A stretch of 40,357 nt of DNA, taken from assembly GCA_045630765.1 (NCBI GenBank), contig JAZQTM010000089.1, positions 1-40,357 on the forward strand, written 5' to 3'. This DNA comes from RGIG3009 sp045630765. GTDB taxonomy: Bacteria > Bacillota > Clostridia > Oscillospirales > Acutalibacteraceae. The position numbers and the translations under genes were made by a program. Below, in pieces: positions 8,212 through 16,268 of this stretch. The notes below the pieces were generated by a model. It was not told the origin of the DNA. It did no database searches and saw only the letters and a list, made by a program, of their open reading frames with translations. Numbering within the stretch: the stretch's first letter is position 1; the number at the start of each line of letters is the position of its first letter.

Positions 8212-8760
8212 TTATCCGTTTTTCATAGCGGTATAGCGCAAAAGAGCGATCAGCTGTCTGCAAGCGGCGATCACGCGATAGGAAGCCTTGCAGATGCGGC
8301 GTACGGTGACGTCTGCAAAGCAGTCGTGCAGCGTGACGTGGCAGACCTGCTCCGCTTCGCGTAATACGCGCATCTGCAAAGCGGCGGTATCCGGATCGGG
8401 AAAGGATTCGAGGATCTGTTCTGCTGCCGTGCAACACGCAATTGTCGCACGAACGACGGATTCGCACGCTGATGGTAATCGTCGACCGCAGTGATACAGC
8501 AAAATAGCCGTGTCCTCTGCTGCACAACAGACGTGTTCTGCCGCTTCTTGCAGTAACCAAAGATCCTCGCGATCGATTGGTGTAATGAAGGCGTGACAGA
8601 GCGAAGCATATACGGCATCCGTTGCGATATCGGCTGCCGCGCGGCGCGCTCGTACCGTCGTTGGGGTGAGTGTGTTTTTCTCAATCATATCCGCCAGCAC
8701 GTTTGCTGCTTTGCCGGTGCATACACGGCATCGCGCGTAAATATCCTCGGCAATTCCCAC
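8212..8760 (-). CDS. DUF47 / PhoU-like protein
   Basis: This is a 182-residue, wholly helical protein. The segment AFITPIDREDLWLLQEAAEH is the hallmark of the DUF47 family (PhoU-like, TIGR00153), whose members have a four-helix PhoU fold and often accompany PiT phosphate transporters. No pit gene is adjacent, so a role in phosphate transport control is only family inference. The protein is unusually rich in cysteine (about 13). The start is GTG at 8760, nine bases after AAAGGAGG. It is divergent from ndoA. Confidence 0.75.
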   Translation of the reverse strand: MGIAEDIYARCRVCTGKAANVLADMIEKNTLTPTTVRARRAAADIATDAVYASLCHAFITPIDREDLWLLQEAAEHVCCAAEDTAILLYHCGRRLPSACESVVRATIACCTAAEQILESFPDPDTAALQMRVLREAEQVCHVTLHDCFADVTVRRICKASYRVIAACRQLIALLRYTAMKNG

Positions 8761-8806
8761 TTAATCTCGCCTCCTTTTTGCATCGTATGTGCGTCGTATC
8801 GGTTTT

Positions 8807-8835
8807 ATGTCAAATTCCTTGGACGAGCATACAAT
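8807..8835 (+). promoter_or_regulatory. Possible promoter for the MazF-family gene
   Basis: TACAAT (8830-8835) is a good -10 box. ATGTCA (8807-8812) lies 17 bp upstream and matches the -35 consensus at 4 of 6 positions. The predicted transcript leader of about 55 nt contains no recognisable antitoxin gene. Confidence 0.45.
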
Positions 8836-8896
8836 GATTAAGAGACCGAATTTAAGGACAAACTATTTTCGGAAGATAAAAAGGAGGGAACACGCG

Positions 8897-9244
8897 ATGA
8901 TGAATATTCGCCGCGGAGATATTTATTATGCTGATCTCAGTCCGGTCATCGGGTCGGAACAAGGCGGAACACGTCCTGTTCTTATCGTTCAGAACGACGT
9001 GGGCAATCGCCACAGCCCGACCGTGATCGCTGCCGCCATCACCAGTCAAAAGGATAAAGCTCGCTTGCCGACGCATATTCAGGTGAACACGGAGGGGAGT
9101 GGATTGACACGGGACTCCGTTGTGTTGCTTGAGCAGATTCGCACCATTGATAAAAAACGTCTGCGTGAACATATGGGGCACCTCGACGATATTGCTATGA
9201 CGCGGATCGACCATGCGTTGCAGATCAGTTTTGGTCTTATGTAA
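8897..9244 (+). CDS. ndoA: NdoA/MazF-family mRNA endoribonuclease toxin
   Basis: This is a 115-residue protein that aligns along its length, as I recall it, with Bacillus subtilis NdoA (EndoA, 116 aa). Shared blocks are RGDIYYADLSPVIGSEQGG, RPVLIVQNDVGN, SPTVIAAAIT, LPTHIQV, RDSVVLLEQIRTIDKKRL and LDDIAM. NdoA cleaves mRNA at UACAU; the cleavage site of this homologue may differ. The start ATG at 8897 lies 8 bp after AAGGAGGG. No MazE/NdoAI antitoxin is encoded just upstream or downstream, which is unlike B. subtilis. The gene ends at its own terminator. Confidence 0.93.
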   Translation: MMNIRRGDIYYADLSPVIGSEQGGTRPVLIVQNDVGNRHSPTVIAAAITSQKDKARLPTHIQVNTEGSGLTRDSVVLLEQIRTIDKKRLREHMGHLDDIAMTRIDHALQISFGLM

Positions 9245-9260
9245 AGTGAACGGTTTATGA

Positions 9261-9289
9261 TCACCCTGATTTTTTCAGGGTGATTTTTT
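9261..9289 (+). terminator. Rho-independent terminator after ndoA
   Basis: TCACCCTGA (9261-9269) pairs with TCAGGGTGA (9275-9283) around a T5 loop and is followed by six T. It makes ndoA a single-gene transcript and separates it from glgC. Confidence 0.92.
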
Positions 9290-9312
9290 CGACCGTATTT
9301 TTCAGATCGCTT

Positions 9313-9321
9313 TGATATGAT
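9313..9321 (+). promoter_or_regulatory. Possible extended -10 promoter for the glg operon
   Basis: TGATATGAT gives an extended -10 element (TG-n-TATGAT) 38 bp before the glgC ATG. No matching -35 box is visible at the proper distance. Confidence 0.4.
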
Positions 9322-9359
9322 GAATGTGGTGAATTGCAAGACGTGAAAGGAGTCGTTTT

Positions 9360-10577
9360 ATGTTTCGCAAGCAAGAATGTGTGGCAATGCTGCTCGCCGG
9401 CGGGCAGGGAAGCCGTTTGTATGCGCTGACAACCACTGTTGCCAAGCCTGCTGTTCCTTACGGCGGTAAGTATCGCATTATTGATTTTCCGCTGTCCAAT
9501 TGTGTGAATTCGGGCATTGAAACGGTCGGCGTGCTGACGCAGTATCAGCCGTTGGAACTGAGTGATTATATCGGCTCGGGTGAACCGTGGGATCTTGATC
9601 GTATGGGGGCGGGCGTTCACGTGTTGCCGCCGTACCAGCGCAACAAGGGGGCGGATTGGTACAAGGGAACAGCCAACGCGATTTATCAGAACATGGTGTT
9701 TATCGAACGGTATGATCCTGAATACGTGCTGGTGCTTTCGGGTGACCATATTTATAAAATGGATTATGCCAAAATGATTGCGGAACACAAGAAAAATAAT
9801 GCGGATTGTACCATTGCCGTCATTGAGGTGGAATGGGATGAAGCGAGCCGTTTCGGTATTCTTAACACGCATCCCGATAATACGGTGTACGAATTTGAGG
9901 AGAAACCGAAAAATCCAAAAAGCAATTTGGCTTCTATGGGTATTTACGTGTTCAGTTGGGAAAAGCTGAAAGATTATTTGACGGCGGACGAAAAGGACCC
10001 CACCTCGCAAAACGATTTCGGCAAGAACGTTTTGCCGACGATGCTCGAAGCGGGGGAGCGGATGTTCGCGTATCGCTTTGAAGGGTATTGGAAAGACGTG
10101 GGAACTATTGACAGCCTGTGGGAGGCCAATATGGATTTGCTCAATCCAAAAGTTCCGCTGGATCTGTCTGATGATACGTGGCGTATTTATTCACGCACAC
10201 CCGGTTTGCCACCGCACTCTGTCAGTAGTACCGCCAAAGTGCAAAACAGTATGATTACCGAAGGAGGCGATATCCGCGGGAACGTGGATTTCAGTGTGCT
10301 GTTTGCCGGCGTGACCGTTGAGGAAGATGCGGAGATCCGTGACTCCATCATTATGCCCGGCGTTACGGTGAAGAAAGGTGCGGTAGTACAATATGCTATC
10401 GTTGCGGAAAACGCAGTTATTGAAGAAAATGCCGCGGTCGGTATGCGACCGGAGGATATAAGTGAGTTGGATGAATGGGGCGTTGCCGTGGTTGCTGCGG
10501 GCGTGACGGTCGGTGCTGGCGTGACGGTTCCCGCAAAAGCGATGATCGATCATGACGTCGTGAAGGAGGAAGCGTAA
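9360..10577 (+). CDS. glgC: Glucose-1-phosphate adenylyltransferase, catalytic GlgC subunit
   Basis: This is a 405-residue ADP-glucose pyrophosphorylase, which makes ADP-glucose from glucose 1-phosphate and ATP, the committed step of glycogen synthesis. The N-terminal nucleotidyltransferase motif AGGQGSRLYALT and KPAVPYGGKYRIIDF are intact. GLY/Glc1P-site segments VLSGDHIYKMDY, FEEKPKNP and SMGIYVFSW follow. The C-terminal third is a hexapeptide left-handed beta-helix (repeats such as GVTVEEDAEIRDSIIMPG). AAGGAG precedes the ATG. glgD begins 2 bp after the stop codon, so the subunits are coproduced. Confidence 0.96.
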   Translation: MFRKQECVAMLLAGGQGSRLYALTTTVAKPAVPYGGKYRIIDFPLSNCVNSGIETVGVLTQYQPLELSDYIGSGEPWDLDRMGAGVHVLPPYQRNKGADWYKGTANAIYQNMVFIERYDPEYVLVLSGDHIYKMDYAKMIAEHKKNNADCTIAVIEVEWDEASRFGILNTHPDNTVYEFEEKPKNPKSNLASMGIYVFSWEKLKDYLTADEKDPTSQNDFGKNVLPTMLEAGERMFAYRFEGYWKDVGTIDSLWEANMDLLNPKVPLDLSDDTWRIYSRTPGLPPHSVSSTAKVQNSMITEGGDIRGNVDFSVLFAGVTVEEDAEIRDSIIMPGVTVKKGAVVQYAIVAENAVIEENAAVGMRPEDISELDEWGVAVVAAGVTVGAGVTVPAKAMIDHDVVKEEA

Positions 10578-10578
10578 G

Positions 10579-11691
10579 ATGAATCGCAATACCGTACTTG
10601 GTTTACTGTTTCCCAATATGCACGACGAGGCCCTCCCCGAACTTACACAAAACCGTGCTATGGGGTCCGTTCCGTTTGGCGGGCGGTACCGCTTGGTGGA
10701 TTTTACGCTCTCAAACCTTGTGAATGCGGGTGTATCGAAGGTTGGTGTTGTTACCAAAAGCAATTATCAATCTATGATGGATCACTTGGGATCCGGCAAA
10801 TCGTGGGATCTTGCTCGCAAAGTACAGGGACTGTATTTCCTGCCGCCGTTCGGAGCGTCCGAGTATCAGTATAACGGGAGGATTGCGCCGCTTATCGGTG
10901 TGCGACGTTTTTTAGAAAATTCCCGTCACGACTACGTTATTCTTTCGGACTGCCATATCGTCGGCAATGTTGATTATCGACGCTTGGTGGACTTTCACGT
11001 GGGGAACGGGGCAGATATCACGGTTGCCTGCTTGCGCGGTACGGTGCCTGAAAATATAGCTTCTTCTATTATTACCGCCGACGAGAAAGGATGCATTACC
11101 GATATGATCATTACCGGTCGCGCACTCGGCGAGGCGATTTTTGGCATTGGTTTGTACGTCGTATCCCGCACGTTGCTCATACAACTGATGGAAAATGCGG
11201 TCAGTCGCAATCAGTACAGTTTTGAATGGGATATCTTGCAGCGACATATCGGCGACCGTCGTCTATATGCGTATGTGATACCCGAATTTGCTATGGTGAT
11301 CTCGTCGCTTGCCGGATATTTCAATGCTAATATGGCGCTGCTAGATTCAAGCGTCCGTGCCAAATTGTTCGTTGCCAATCGTCCTATCTACACCAAGGTG
11401 CGTGACTGCGCACCGGCTTTGTACGGCTTGCACGCGCAGGTGACGGATTCGTTGATTGCAGACGGTTGTAAGATCGATGGCGCGGTACGAGATTCTATTT
11501 TGTTCCGTGACGTGCACGTTGATCGAAATGCGCAGATTGATCATTGCATTTTGATGCAGGGAAGCGTGATCGGGGCCGGTAGCACGATGGACTATATTAT
11601 CACGGATAAGAACGTGTGTATCAGGGATCGTCGCTCGCTTAAAGGTTGTGCGGATTATCCCGTTTCCGTGAAGAAAGGTACGATGGTGTAA
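10579..11691 (+). CDS. glgD: GlgD, regulatory paralogue of ADP-glucose pyrophosphorylase
   Basis: This is a 370-residue GlgC paralogue. It keeps the fold (PFGGRYRLVDFTLSNLVNAG, LGSGKSWDL) and the C-terminal beta-helix, but the N-terminal nucleotide-binding signature is replaced (LLFPNMHDEALPELTQNR lacks GGxGxRL). That is the pattern of GlgD, which forms a heteromer with GlgC and modulates its activity in Firmicutes. It follows glgC by one base, with GAAGGAGG inside the end of glgC as ribosome site, and glgA starts 5 bp after it. Catalytic inactivity is inferred from the missing motif. Confidence 0.93.
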   Translation: MNRNTVLGLLFPNMHDEALPELTQNRAMGSVPFGGRYRLVDFTLSNLVNAGVSKVGVVTKSNYQSMMDHLGSGKSWDLARKVQGLYFLPPFGASEYQYNGRIAPLIGVRRFLENSRHDYVILSDCHIVGNVDYRRLVDFHVGNGADITVACLRGTVPENIASSIITADEKGCITDMIITGRALGEAIFGIGLYVVSRTLLIQLMENAVSRNQYSFEWDILQRHIGDRRLYAYVIPEFAMVISSLAGYFNANMALLDSSVRAKLFVANRPIYTKVRDCAPALYGLHAQVTDSLIADGCKIDGAVRDSILFRDVHVDRNAQIDHCILMQGSVIGAGSTMDYIITDKNVCIRDRRSLKGCADYPVSVKKGTMV

Positions 11692-11696
11692 AACGT

Positions 11697-13118
11697 ATGA
11701 AAGTACTGTTTGCGACCGGTGAAGCGCGACCGTTTGCGGCGTCGGGCGGTTTGGCGGATGTTTCCGGCTCGTTGCCGCGCGCCTTGCGTGCGCGGTTGGT
11801 GGGATGCCGTGTGGTGATGCCGTTGTACGAGTGCGTTCCGTCGGATTTGCGTGCGCAGATGACGTTTCTTACCGGCTTTTCGGTCCCCGTATCGTGGCGC
11901 CGTCAGTATTGTGGCGTTTTTGAGGCGAGGGTGAACGGTGTTATCTATTACTTGTTGGATAACCAATACTATTTCAATCGTGAAGGGCTTTACGGACAGT
12001 ATGACGATGCCGAGCGTTTTGCGTTTTTCTCCCGTGCCGTGTTGGAGATGCTTAAATACATCGATTTTAAGCCGGACGTGATTCACGCCAACGACTGGCA
12101 ATGCGCGCTTATTCCGGTGTATCACACGCTGTTTTACGGCAGGGAAGAGCCGTATTCGGCGATGCGTACGCTGTATACCATTCATAACGTCCAGTATCAG
12201 GGCATTTATGGTATGGAAATTTTGGGCGATCTTTTCGGTTTGCCTGAGGAGGCACGTGACATCGTGCGGCACGGCGATTGTATCAATCTGATGAAAGCAG
12301 GAATTGAAACCGCTAACCGCGTTAATACCGTGAGCCCGACTTACGCAAAAGAGTTGCTTGATCCGTGGTTTTCACACGGTATGGATTCGATTTTGCGGTT
12401 AAGAAGCTGGAAGTTGTCGGGAATTCTCAACGGTATTGATACCGACAGCTACGATCCTGTCACCGATCCGTATTTGTACGCGCCATATTCCGCGGAGGAT
12501 CTATCGGGTAAGGCCGTTAACAAAGCGGCATTGCAAGAGCGGTTGGGGTTGTCCGTTCGCGGTGCCGTTCCGTTGATCGGTATGGTCAGCCGCCTTACCT
12601 CGCACAAAGGATTTGATTTGGTACAGTACGCGTTTGAAGCGTTGATGCAGGAAGATGTGCAGGTGGTGATTCTCGGTTCGGGCGAATGGGCGTACGATGC
12701 CTTCTTCCGCTCGATGTATGAGAAATATCCCGAAAAGTTCTGCTTCTGCTCCGGCTTCGTACCGGAATTGGCGCAAAAGATCTACGCTGCCGCCGATTTG
12801 TTTTTAATGCCGTCAAAGAGTGAACCGTGCGGATTGTCGCAAATGGTGGCTTGTCGCTACGGCGCGGTACCGATCGTGCGCGAGATCGGCGGACTTAAAG
12901 ATTCCATTCGAGATTGCGGTGATGGGTTTGGTAACGGGTTTACGTTTAAGACGTATAATGCAGACGATATGCTGTACGCTATTCGGCGCGGTATCGGCGC
13001 CTATCACAACAAAGCGGACTGGCGGTTGTTGACCGATCGTGCTATGCGGTGCGATTTCAGTTGGGGGCGTTCGGCAAACGAGTATATTCGTTTGTATAAA
13101 TCCCTCAAAAACAGTTGA
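11697..13118 (+). CDS. glgA: Glycogen synthase GlgA, ADP-glucose dependent
   Basis: This is a 473-residue GT5 glycosyltransferase that elongates alpha-1,4-glucan from ADP-glucose. The N-terminal glycine loop reads AASGGLADVSGSLP where E. coli GlgA has KTGGLADV, so the lysine of KTGGL is absent. VIHANDWQCALIPVY, TIHNVQYQG and NGIDTDSYDP are typical GT5 blocks, and the C-terminal nucleotide site has LMPSKSEPCGLSQM with the conserved glutamate. The ATG at 11697 lies 5 bp after glgD and has only a weak Shine-Dalgarno (AAGAAAGG is far), so coupling to glgD translation is likely. No branching enzyme or phosphorylase is in the window. Confidence 0.95.
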   Translation: MKVLFATGEARPFAASGGLADVSGSLPRALRARLVGCRVVMPLYECVPSDLRAQMTFLTGFSVPVSWRRQYCGVFEARVNGVIYYLLDNQYYFNREGLYGQYDDAERFAFFSRAVLEMLKYIDFKPDVIHANDWQCALIPVYHTLFYGREEPYSAMRTLYTIHNVQYQGIYGMEILGDLFGLPEEARDIVRHGDCINLMKAGIETANRVNTVSPTYAKELLDPWFSHGMDSILRLRSWKLSGILNGIDTDSYDPVTDPYLYAPYSAEDLSGKAVNKAALQERLGLSVRGAVPLIGMVSRLTSHKGFDLVQYAFEALMQEDVQVVILGSGEWAYDAFFRSMYEKYPEKFCFCSGFVPELAQKIYAAADLFLMPSKSEPCGLSQMVACRYGAVPIVREIGGLKDSIRDCGDGFGNGFTFKTYNADDMLYAIRRGIGAYHNKADWRLLTDRAMRCDFSWGRSANEYIRLYKSLKNS

Positions 13119-13143
13119 AAACGGACGAAATTTGCGATATACT
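13115..13143 (+). promoter_or_regulatory. SigA promoter at the 3' end of glgA
   Basis: TTGAAA (13115-13120) and TATACT (13138-13143) are 17 bp apart, with the -35 box overlapping the glgA stop codon. It would drive the GT2-GtrA gene separately from the glycogen genes. Confidence 0.75.
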
Positions 13144-13165
13144 GAAACACAGAGGTGAGGCGTGT

Positions 13166-14236
13166 ATGGAACTTTACCGATCTGTGGCAATTATCGTCCC
13201 GTCACTCAATCCTGATGATAAATTACTTGCTCTGCTCGCGGATCTGCGCGAGGCGGGCTTTAACCGCTTACTTGTCGTTAATGACGGCAGCAGTGCGGAA
13301 TATGATGAGTATTTTAAGAAAGCACGGGACAACTACGGTTGTACCGTGCTTCGCCATGCCGTCAACCAAGGTAAAGGTCGAGCGCTGAAAACAGCGTTTA
13401 ATTATCTGCTGAACGAAGAGGAACCTTGCCTGGGTGCTGTCACGGTGGATTCGGACGGTCAGCATCGTATCGCCGACACCATTGCCGTAGCGAAGGAGGT
13501 TGCCTGCCATCCCGATGCTTTGGTGATGGGGTGCCGCGATTTTTCAAATAACAATCCGAACATTCCGGCACGCAGCCGTTTCGGCAATCGCACTACGAGT
13601 CGTGTTTTGCGCTTGCTGTGCGGTATCACACTTTCGGATACGCAAACCGGCTTGCGCGGATTTTCGCTGCAAGCGATGCGACGCTTTTTAGCAACCAAAG
13701 GCGAGCGTTTTGAGTATGAAATGAATATGATCCTGGATGCGCACGATTCCGGCATAGCGCTTTTGGAAGTGCCGATCGAAACGGTGTACATAGAGGAGAA
13801 TAAGTCTTCGCATTTTAACCCGTTACTGGATTCCGTTCGTATTTATTCCGTGTTCTTGAAGTTTATCGCTGCATCACTTTCGTCATTTGTGGTGGATATT
13901 GCGGCGTTTACTTTGCTCATAGCGGCGTTGAGCTGGCTGTTCCCGTCTGTTTCCACGGAAATTCGAATTGTGATCGCGACCTATGCGGCGCGTGTTCTGT
14001 CGGGGCTGTTTAATTTTATGGTCAATAAAAAGACCGTGTTCAAGAGCCACGGCAAAACCGGGAGACGGTTGTTGCGTTACTGCATACTCAGCGTGATTCA
14101 AGCGTCGCTTTCGGCGTTTGCAACGAGCGGGCTGTTCATCTTACTTAAATGGAACGAAACGTTGCTTAAACTCATTGTCGATTGCATCTTGTTTTTGCTT
14201 AGCTTCCGTATTCAGCGCGGTTGGGTGTTTAAATAA
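13166..14236 (+). CDS. GT2 glycosyltransferase fused to a GtrA-like membrane domain
   Basis: This is a 356-residue protein in two parts. Residues 1-225 are a GT-A family 2 glycosyltransferase like dolichyl/undecaprenyl-phosphate sugar synthases: IIVPSLNPDD, VVNDGSS, NQGKGRALKTAF and the metal-binding DSD at 95-97. Residues 232-356 hold about four membrane helices of the GtrA type (FLKFIAASLSSFVVDIAAF, NFMVNKKTVF, WVFK at the very end). GT2 enzymes of this group put sugar on a polyprenyl phosphate and GtrA is thought to flip it, so the fusion could do both. The ATG follows AGAGGTGAGG. An in-frame upstream start at 13115 would lie in the promoter and is rejected. Confidence 0.87.
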   Translation: MELYRSVAIIVPSLNPDDKLLALLADLREAGFNRLLVVNDGSSAEYDEYFKKARDNYGCTVLRHAVNQGKGRALKTAFNYLLNEEEPCLGAVTVDSDGQHRIADTIAVAKEVACHPDALVMGCRDFSNNNPNIPARSRFGNRTTSRVLRLLCGITLSDTQTGLRGFSLQAMRRFLATKGERFEYEMNMILDAHDSGIALLEVPIETVYIEENKSSHFNPLLDSVRIYSVFLKFIAASLSSFVVDIAAFTLLIAALSWLFPSVSTEIRIVIATYAARVLSGLFNFMVNKKTVFKSHGKTGRRLLRYCILSVIQASLSAFATSGLFILLKWNETLLKLIVDCILFLLSFRIQRGWVFK

Positions 14237-14264
14237 AAAATGCGCGAGAATACTCGCGCATTTT
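14237..14264. terminator. Bidirectional terminator
   Basis: AAAATGCGCGAG (14237-14248) pairs with CTCGCGCATTTT (14253-14264) around an AATA loop. It serves the GT2-GtrA gene on the plus strand and the XRE gene on the minus strand. Confidence 0.9.
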
Positions 14265-14270
14265 CCATAT

Positions 14271-14939
14271 TTATTCTTTGATGGATTCCTCTGCGTTCTT
14301 CAAAACGTTCATCAGTGAAGACGCTAACAGAGGATAGGTTTTTGCCAAAGCATCGGGTAACATAGACGGTGATTTGGGTTCCGAAAACGCTTCTCTGGCG
14401 ATCTTGCGGATGTGTGCCGCGCCGATTCCCATCTCGCCGTTTACGACCGGTTGCCAGTAGGTGTCCGGCAGTGCGAATAACGCGTTCGGGTTTTTGGCAT
14501 TTGCCGCGTACAAGCTGCGGAACACGGTGTAGATCGCGAGGTTCAAATAAGCGGATACCTCGGCGGTCAGTTCCTTGTGCTTGCACCGTTTGAGAACGTC
14601 GAACAGTACGCTGATCGCGTTGAGCGCTAACTTTTTATTGAGCACCGGCAGCATATTATCCACTGCGCGACCGTCTTTCGCGGCCAGCTCACCGTCGGGC
14701 AGGTCGTCTACCGTCAGCATAGCGCCGGATTTATCCGGTGTACGGCCAAGCAGATAATCGCACGATACGTTGTAATAATCGGCGGCACGCACAACGAATT
14801 CCAAACGGCATTCCCGAATGCCTTTTTCGTAGTGTGAAAGCAGAGCTTGCGAGATATCTAAAGCGGCTGCCGCTTGTTTTTGACTGATACCGCGTTCCTT
14901 CCTCAACAGTGTTAAGGTACGCGCAAAACCGGTTGGCAT
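14271..14939 (-). CDS. XRE-family transcriptional regulator
   Basis: This is a 222-residue protein with an N-terminal XRE helix-turn-helix (residues 6-65: LTLLRKERGISQKQAAAAL, ALLSHYEKGIRECRL) ending in YNVSCDYLLGR, the usual linker of this family. The C-terminal 150 residues are helical, soluble and unlike a domain I can name. The ATG at 14939 is preceded by AGGAGC. The target is unknown; several AT-rich candidate -10 boxes lie in the 114-bp gap to the divergent phosphatase gene, so autoregulation or control of that gene is possible. Confidence 0.82.
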   Translation of the reverse strand: MPTGFARTLTLLRKERGISQKQAAAALDISQALLSHYEKGIRECRLEFVVRAADYYNVSCDYLLGRTPDKSGAMLTVDDLPDGELAAKDGRAVDNMLPVLNKKLALNAISVLFDVLKRCKHKELTAEVSAYLNLAIYTVFRSLYAANAKNPNALFALPDTYWQPVVNGEMGIGAAHIRKIAREAFSEPKSPSMLPDALAKTYPLLASSLMNVLKNAEESIKE

Positions 14940-15053
14940 AAGTGTTGCTCCTATCTGATGAAATCCCCGAAATTATACGGCGGGTTTTTCATTATAGCGC
15001 AAATAATACGATTTGTAAATTGTCGAATCCACCGATATTAGGAGGAAAATTCT

Positions 15054-15674
15054 GTGAAAAACTATAAAATTCATTTAATTCGTCACGGATTGACCGCTGC
15101 AAACGAACAGGGGTTGTATATCGGAAAAACCGATTTGCCGTTATCGCCTGCGGGGCTTGCAGACTTGCTTCATAAGAAACAAGAGGCGGAGTATCCCGAT
15201 GCCAAATACTTTTATACAAGCCCGCTTGCTCGTTGCCGCCAAACGCTCGAAACGCTGTACCCGAATAGTAACGCCGAGGTTATTGCCGAGCTTTCGGAAT
15301 GTGATTTTGGCGAGTGGGACGGCAAAAGCGCCGAGGAATTAAAGCTTGATGACGACTTTCAAAAATGGATCACCGGTGCCACGACTGATATTCCTAACGG
15401 AGAGGATGCGGCGACGTTCCAAGCGCGCGTGATGGCGGCGTTTGAGTCGATCGTAGAAGACGTGATGAAAAAAGGGGACGGCGATGCCGTTATCTGTACT
15501 CACGGTGGTGTGATTATGTTGATTATGGCAGCGTATGCGTTGCCGCAAGCAGACGTTTCTGCGTGGGGTGCAGAGGCAGGATGTGGGTTTACCGTGCGGG
15601 TGTCCCCGTCGTTGTGGATGCGCGAACCGGTTTGCGAAGCCATTGATTACGTACCACTGATTCCCAATACGTAA
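15054..15674 (+). CDS. Histidine phosphatase family protein (phosphoglycerate mutase-like)
   Basis: This is a 206-residue protein of the histidine phosphatase superfamily. LIRHGLTAANEQGLYIG at the N-terminus supplies the RHG catalytic histidine (His11). YTSPLARCRQTLETL gives the second arginine region, ELSECDFGEWDGK the acid region, and VICTHGGVIML the second catalytic histidine. Close relatives act as cobalamin-pathway (CobC) or broad phosphatases; no cobalamin genes are near, so a general phosphatase is the safest call. The GTG start at 15054 follows TAGGAGG. It converges on the 6S RNA and shares its terminator. Confidence 0.87.
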   Translation: MKNYKIHLIRHGLTAANEQGLYIGKTDLPLSPAGLADLLHKKQEAEYPDAKYFYTSPLARCRQTLETLYPNSNAEVIAELSECDFGEWDGKSAEELKLDDDFQKWITGATTDIPNGEDAATFQARVMAAFESIVEDVMKKGDGDAVICTHGGVIMLIMAAYALPQADVSAWGAEAGCGFTVRVSPSLWMREPVCEAIDYVPLIPNT

Positions 15675-15675
15675 A

Positions 15676-15708
15676 AAAGCGACCCGATACAATGTATCGG
15701 GTCGCTTT
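15676..15708. terminator. Bidirectional terminator shared by the phosphatase gene and 6S RNA
   Basis: GCGACCCGATA (15679-15689) pairs with TATCGGGTCGC (15695-15705), flanked by an A run on the left and T on the right. On the minus strand the stem is followed by six T, giving a strong stop for the 6S RNA transcript. Confidence 0.88.
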
Positions 15709-15724
15709 CGTCTTTTGTGTGTTT

Positions 15725-15913
15725 CCCCGCTCTGCCGTAATATCCCCGCATAACCTGCTACTAATAGAAGCAGGTGGGTTGCCGCCCAAAAGGTTCGCGC
15801 TCCCTTCATCCCGCCGGGGCGGGGAGGTCTGCAATCCGCTTTCGGAGCCAGGCTCCCGTTGGCACAGTGTAGTAGGGTTAAAAGGGGACCGGTCCACGCA
15901 CAGAGCAGGGGGA
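15725..15913 (-). ncRNA. ssrS: 6S RNA (ssrS)
   Basis: Read on the minus strand, this roughly 190-nt segment folds like 6S RNA. The closing stem is CCCCCTGCTCTG at the 5' end with CAGAGCGGGG at the 3' end (15725-15734). Inside it, CCG/CGG and GTCCCC/GGGGAT continue the stem, as in E. coli 6S where GUCCCC is also conserved. A large open bubble follows; its 3' side contains the small hairpin ACCTGCT/AGCAGGT (about 15752-15774), the same position as the bubble hairpin in E. coli. The apical arm includes CCCGCC/GGCGGG. 6S RNA binds the housekeeping RNA polymerase holoenzyme and dampens transcription in stationary phase. Ends are approximate; the transcript could start with the DUF1292 mRNA or just downstream of it. 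Confidence 0.82.
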
Positions 15914-15920
15914 CAAGCGT

Positions 15921-16235
15921 TTAGTTGTCGGCAGGGGACTCGAGTTCCTCTACCTCGTACAATTCTGCGAGTCGCTCTTCAAAGATCTCGGCGATCTCGT
16001 CAAACTCGTCGTCGTCCTCAATGGGCAACAACAGGTCTTCGCCGTTTTCTTCCTTGACGGTCAGAATGACAAGCTCACCGTCATCGTTGAGCATTTCGCT
16101 CGGATCGTGATAGATCGGCAACAGTGCCACGTAACGGCCCTCATCCGTTTCGATCATATCCAGAATTTCAAATTCGTGCTGATTGCCTTCGTCGTCTACG
16201 ACGGTGACAATATCATTTCCGTATTCTTCAGACAT
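15921..16235 (-). CDS. DUF1292 family small acidic protein
   Basis: This is a 104-residue, very acidic protein (DDEGNQHEFEILDMIETDEG, YVALLPIYHDP, EDDDEFDEIAEIFEERL). These are the features of DUF1292 (YrzB family), widespread in Firmicutes, often near the Holliday-junction resolvase YrrK; its function is unknown. The ATG is preceded by CGGAGAA. A good promoter lies upstream and 6S RNA lies immediately downstream on the same strand with no terminator between, so read-through from this gene into 6S RNA is possible. Confidence 0.88.
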   Translation of the reverse strand: MSEEYGNDIVTVVDDEGNQHEFEILDMIETDEGRYVALLPIYHDPSEMLNDDGELVILTVKEENGEDLLLPIEDDDEFDEIAEIFEERLAELYEVEELESPADN

Positions 16236-16268
16236 ATGCGTATTCTCCGTTCTTTTTGGTCTGCTTCT

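Noticed and set aside
8761..8896. A possible antitoxin gene before ndoA
   Set aside because: No frame with a ribosome site encodes a plausible MazE-like peptide; the frame running into ndoA is only its upstream extension.
9261..10010. A 249-codon minus-strand frame opposite glgC, and similar long antisense frames at 937-1620, 33451-34398 and 36953-37729
   Set aside because: Each is a shadow of a conserved plus-strand gene, without a ribosome site or recognisable motif.
15725..15913. RNase P RNA, SRP RNA or tmRNA as identity of the 190-nt RNA
   Set aside because: The conserved cores of those RNAs are absent, and the length and bubble-plus-hairpin layout fit 6S RNA.
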